This document shows positions 59,801-64,000 of a stretch of DNA of 64,000 nt, piece after piece. The DNA is from Rozella allomycis CSF55. Lineage: Eukaryota > Rozellomycota. A model generated the notes under the pieces. That model was not told where the DNA came from, searched no databases, and worked only from the letters and a program-made list of their open reading frames with translations. Every line of letters starts with the position of its first letter. Positions within the stretch are counted from its first letter, which is position 1. Made by a program: the position numbers and the translations under genes. The stretch is taken from NCBI GenBank assembly GCA_000442015.1, contig KE561161.1:19863-83862 (forward strand), in the 5' to 3' direction.

Positions 59801-60584
59801 ATGACATTACCCTACATTGTTGGAGCTACTTTCGTCATATTAATATTTATGTCTCTACGTATAGTACTTTCATTCATATTAATGTAGTGTTTGTTGCGCG
59901 TGTCACCAAAAAGAACGTTTTGACATTTGAAGAAAGATCTAAAATTCTTATAATCGGTGGGATTAAAAGTGGAAAAACGAACCTCTTTTACTATGTACCT
60001 TTTATCAAACCATATAATTTAGCTGAAAACTGGCCAGTTCTACAACACAAGCAAATCATTAAATGCAAATATTGAAGATGCTTTTATGGACATACCATAT
60101 CATGACATTGAAAATATATCAAAATATTGCAATCTGGCAAAAGGAATCATCTATGTTGTTGATAGCTCAACATTTAAAGATTCCTTTAAAGAAACAACAA
60201 AGTAGATTATATTTTATACCATGTTAGGATCATATATGATATATTGTGCAAAACTAAGGATATCCCTTTTATACTCCTAAATAACAAAATTGATCTACCT
60301 AACTCATTAGGGTTGGATCAATTCAAATATATTCTACAAAAAGAATTGTAAATACATGAAGTACTCTAAATATTAGAAATTTTTGCCACTCTTTGAAAAC
60401 TATGGACGATAGTTGTCAGCATGAGTTATTAGAGACTAATGACACCGACGCCCTTGAACTAAATAAGTTATGCGGTCATGATGACTTGATAATTAGTGAT
60501 TCTAGTATCAAATTTCATAATCTGGGTAGTCTTCCTGAATGGTTAAAGGGATTTGATTTTGACGTGAAAAATAAAGATATTTGA
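59801..60584 (+). CDS. Signal recognition particle receptor beta subunit
   Basis: Membrane-anchored small GTPase of the SRP receptor. The N-terminal helix [18 protein letters not shown] is the anchor. A P-loop follows as [17 protein letters not shown], then a G3-region [24 protein letters not shown], the G4 motif [13 protein letters not shown], and the C-terminal [16 protein letters not shown]. Four introns (26-29 nt) restore the frame. The P-loop is complete (GxxxxGKT). The G3 DxPGH glycine is replaced by Tyr, as tolerated in SRPRB. About 200 residues. Confidence 0.88.
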
Positions 60585-60651
60585 TTGGAGTATTTTTCTC
60601 TTTTTGCATCATTTTTTAAATCAAAGGTAAACCAAACTGATAAACTCTTCG

Positions 60652-62424
60652 ATGAAGTTTAATTTCGAAGATATAAGATCCGATGCCGGTTATGTTTTCT
60701 TGAAACCTCTGACAATGGGGAAATTGCCATTTGTATTGTTTATTGACGTTGATTACTTTCCGATACGCTATATTAGTATGAGTGTATTTTTCATAACACA
60801 GCTAAAAATGAATTGAATAACTTTTTTGAAGGCATCAAAGCGCTTTCGAAAGATCGCGAGTTATTTGACTTTATTATGACTTCAGAATATGAAATGTTAA
60901 GCTTAAATCAGATGTGGGATGCCTTCCACTGTAGGAAAATCAAAGGGGAAGTTACATCTATATTTGAGAGTAATTATACATAAATCTACTAGTCAGAAAG
61001 AATAAATGAGTGTTGTAAGTGGGTAGAAAATCTGATGGTTATTGTAATCTCGGACAGGATTGTCATCAAGGACCTGCACAAAGAAATTAGCATTATATGG
61101 ATTTGCTCTTCGGCAAATGAAAATCCAATTGGCGATTTTAAGATAGAAACATCAATGTTTCTAAGAAATTGTGGGTTAGGCAGGCTTATTCCTGATATCA
61201 AATACAACGAGCGATTTCAAAAAATATTAAAGCTGATACTTATGGAAAAGTTATTGGATAAATTACACGACAGAAAATGGAACAAAGTCGTTAATTTTAT
61301 CAGTAAATTTATTGGCCTATGTATTTAAGGTCAAAACTTTAAGGCTTTCTTAAAAGTGAATCCTTTAGACTGGCTAACTGATTCAATATCTTCAGAATTT
61401 TTAATTACTAGGGATGGTAAAATTGAACGGGGGCCGAAAATCCCCACGGAAATAACAAAGGTCTACCAAATATTGTGTGCAGCATTTTTTGATATTGGAA
61501 TAACCGTTACAAAACTAGTTGAGCTTATAGAAGCGAATTTAAATGTCTTTAAAGGTGTTGGTTTAAAGGATAAAGATGACATCGTCAACTTTCTGATTGA
61601 ATGTCGATTAGTTAAGGACAGGAATGGGGTTTTAAATAGTTCCATTTTTCATGGGACAATAAAGGACCCAATTGCGAAAAGAATAGATGACAGTGATCTT
61701 GAATTAGTATTGTTGAGGTTTAGGAAAGTTCTCATAAGACACATGGAGTTTCATATTGATGCTACAATAAGAGTAACAAGTGTAAATCTAATTTACACTT
61801 AGGTAGAAAAATTATTTGGCATTTTGTCAAATCTAATTGATGATGGTATCCTTCTTAATTCGCATGCATAATACAGGCATAATACCTGCTTATTCTAGAA
61901 ATCTGTTTGTTGAGACATTGGAGCAAAAGGGATTTATCAAAAGTAGAGGTGGAAAACTAATTTCTTTGACTGAGTCCTTTTTGTCTAAGTATGAAGGTAA
62001 TTATCTTTATCGCCAATAATATGTGGTGCCTAGCATGGCAAACACTACTTCACAAAATTCATTAGATGGCGAAGAACAAAAGGCTGGTGAAAATGTTGCA
62101 AAAAAGAAAACCAATTTCAAATCGATTAAAGAAAATCAAGTTGCTCCAAAAACAAAAGCAGAATCTAATTGTAACGTCGTGGTGAAAGATGTGATTGATG
62201 ATGTTCCCGTCAAGAATATTCTGGATGATGTGTCCATTAAGAAGATTCTCGCGACATTGAAGTTTATGAAATTTTTTCATAAGAAGACAAGTTTTACATT
62301 TGATGAAGTCAAGAAACGTTATCTAAAAATGTTTAGTGGTTCCGAAAACGACGCCAATTCCAAATTTGACATGGCAGCTAGGCAAAAGATAATAACTGTA
62401 GTAGATAATAAAATAATCGTTTAA
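60652..62424 (+). CDS. Unknown multi-exon protein (one or two genes)
   Basis: MKFNFEDIRSDAGYVFLKPL opens a frame joined by a 29 nt intron to YECIFHNTAKNELNNFF. Further exons include LGRLIPDIKYNERFQKILKL, NPLDWLTDSISSEFLITRDG and DDGIIPAYSRNLFVETLEQK. The final exon (62024-62424) is Lys-rich with a helical end (KKILATLKFMKFFHKKTSFT). I recognise no family; helical composition and paired winged-helix-like segments are all I can see. The junction before the last exon either uses a TG-ended intron (61997-62023) or the last exon is a separate gene starting at MANTTSQNSLDG. Confidence 0.5.
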
Positions 62425-62492
62425 GTATTAAATATCTCCAGTTTATATTGGCAAAATTATGTAATAATGTTATCATAAAAATAGAGCTTTTG

Positions 62493-62894
62493 TCATGAAC
62501 TCCAGAAATATACATTTGCGACAACGACAAATAACATTAAAATCAATGATTGAAAAATGATAAACTTTTTGAATTTAGGCTCTAATTCCCCCTGTTTAAA
62601 CCACTTAAGTAAAACAAATATTGAACCTCCATAGCAGGATATGGCAAGAGCAAATATTACATGAAGACCATTGGAATATATACCTCGAATAGTTGCAATT
62701 ATGACAGTTAGGGCTAGAGAAAACCCGACAAAAGAAATCGTTGAATTCTGAAATATTTTATCCTAAATCAAGACAATTTCCTAAAATACTTGAATTGGTT
62801 GAAATGAGAAAAGCGGCTGCTCTTCTATAGTAGACCTGTTTGATTCTGTTGCCATATGCAATCTTAATCTATATTTGCTAAATTTCCTTGTCAT
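62493..62894 (-). CDS. Small three-TM membrane protein
   Basis: MTRKFSKYRLRLHMATESNR begins a short exon, and a 27 nt intron (GTATTTTAGG...GATTTAG) joins it to DKIFQNSTISFVGFSLALTV. Three hydrophobic helices follow (VGFSLALTVIIATI, GLHVIFALAISCYGGSIFVL, FIIFQSLILMLFVVVANVYF) and the protein ends WSS. About 125 residues. Unknown family; the size and intron fit a real gene. Confidence 0.55.
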
Positions 62895-63283
62895 ATAATC
62901 TAAATTTGGCTTCTAAAAATATCCAAGTTTGTGATGTAAAAAATATGATTGCATGAAGATAACAGTCATTTCATGCGGGAGATACATCCTTACAATAGAA
63001 CTAGACTACAAAAACACTTTATGCAGTTGAATCATATTCCAACGGATCTTCTATTGAAGAATTATTTTAAACCTCTCTAATTAATCTTTTGGTAATTTAA
63101 GCAACTAAAGACCCAGAGAATGGATCTTTACATCAGTGTCGCAGGAAAAAGCGGTTCCTGATGTTTGCACACATGTGACATTTTAGCTTTTTAGGCCAAG
63201 GGCCTCTTCTTTCTAATAATGATTTGATAAAATATATGAGATATGATAAAATCAACTAAATTCAATAACGTTTGCCTCTCCAT
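62895..63283. other. Region without a supported gene
   Basis: Between the membrane protein and the ankyrin gene I see only AT-rich sequence; a possible extra 3' exon of the ankyrin gene (ANVIEFS, near 63260) cannot be confirmed. Confidence 0.4.
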
Positions 63284-63880
63284 TTATTGATGGGTTACCG
63301 TAAACAAGTCAATGTGGGAGTTCTTTGTCAGATCTGCATCAGAAGAAAAATATTTCATAATCTTAAAGTCGTCATTAATATCAATAGGTGTGAATTCTTT
63401 CGAATTTCTAATATTTGAGTTGGCTCCTCTGGCTAGAAGGATTTTCACAACTTCGCCTGCACCATAGAGGGTAGCCAAATGCAATGCCTATATTTAGATT
63501 CCATTTATCGTACCTATGTTTTCGACATCAATATTTTACTGTATTATTTCCACCAAAAGTAATGTCTAAATCGTCAGTGAATGATTTATCAATGATTTCT
63601 TTGGCTAGGTCATCCTGTCCCCATATAATTGCAGCGTGTAGGCCTGTGACTGAGCCTATGTACGCCCCAAGAAATTTATAAGCATCAAGTTCTATTTCGC
63701 CTTCATATTTGAAATCATTATGTCTGTATTTTATTTTCGCTAAATCTGGATGCTCAGTCAACATCCCCCTTACAATATCAGTCTGACCATTCTTAATTGC
63801 TTTAAAGTAATTCTTTGATTGAAATAGGGTTAAATTACCTCAATTATCGAGAACGGTAACGATTTGGCGGGAGCTGACAT
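63284..63880 (-). CDS. Ankyrin-repeat protein
   Basis: MSAPAKSLPFSIIE (start 63880) is joined by a 26 nt intron to NYFKAIKNGQTDIVRGMLTE. Ankyrin repeats continue as GSVTGLHAAIIWGQDDLAKEII and, after a roughly 52 nt intron, ALHLATLYGAGEVVKILLARGANSN with a typical TALHLA-like turn. The frame ends at 63284, though a further small exon is possible. Cytosolic protein-interaction scaffold, partner unknown. The second intron is about twice the usual length and includes an unused AG at 26 nt. Confidence 0.75.
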
Positions 63881-64000
63881 CTCGATGTTAAAATGTTTAC
63901 AAAATATCTAATATTTTATCTTTCGTTTGACAATTTATTTCAATCCGAATCACTAATCACTAAGTACACGAAGGAGAAACTCCTCATTTATAAATATATC

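Overview
The window is nuclear DNA of a compact, AT-rich eukaryote. About 45 protein genes lie on both strands, most of them cut by many tiny introns. Septin, Cdc42, a Cdc4-type EF-hand protein, Ssn6/Cyc8, SNF5 with a C-terminal GATA-type zinc finger and a MYST acetyltransferase with double PHD point to an opisthokont, most likely an early-diverging fungus of the Rozella/Cryptomycota type. That assignment is inference from gene content. TAA, TAG and TGA all act as stops, so the code is standard.

Reconstructing exons from homology and reading frame gives more than 100 introns, and almost all are 25-31 nt long with a GT(A/R) donor. A subset (eight well supported, two more possible) cannot be closed at any AG in a workable phase. 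They close at a TG 26-28 nt from the donor. This GT...TG class is the most unusual signal in the window.

Layout. 0-8 kb: RNF10-like RING protein, PGM2-like phosphohexomutase, Maf, a BMT6-like methyltransferase, a coiled-coil protein and MGRN1-like ligase. 8-15 kb: Cdc42, a secreted Cys-rich protein, a fused HutD-cupin/AstE-type amidohydrolase, an SLC17 transporter and a sulfotransferase. 15-25 kb: LisH/CTLH-WD40 protein, PYM, a multi-pass membrane protein, calreticulin, cyclophilin, PSF2 (GINS) and FANCI. 25-33 kb: SNF5, EF-hand light chain, SDR, HRD1, CysRS, another membrane protein and tRNA-Glu. 33-47 kb: choline/ethanolamine kinase, a degenerate tRNA, TFG-like PB1 protein, two large secreted repeat proteins flanking a FANCM helicase and tRNA-Ile, a Trs65-like TRAPP subunit, GrpE and Ssn6 (truncated by a gap). 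47-64 kb: a predicted secreted protein kinase, a stray CysRS fragment, SAHH, a MYST acetyltransferase, a septin, acetyl-CoA thiolase, DPH5, SRP receptor beta, several unknowns and an ankyrin protein.

Functional threads: ER protein handling (calreticulin, HRD1, SRPRB, TFG-like, TRAPP), DNA repair and replication (FANCI, FANCM, PSF2), chromatin (SNF5, MYST, Ssn6), methyl cycle (SAHH, DPH5, BMT6-like) and polarity/cytoskeleton (Cdc42, septin, Cdc4-like). Intergenic spaces are often under 100 bp. Eight single N characters mark contig joins; most are flanked by near-identical sequence carrying a few substitutions, which looks like unmerged haplotypes.
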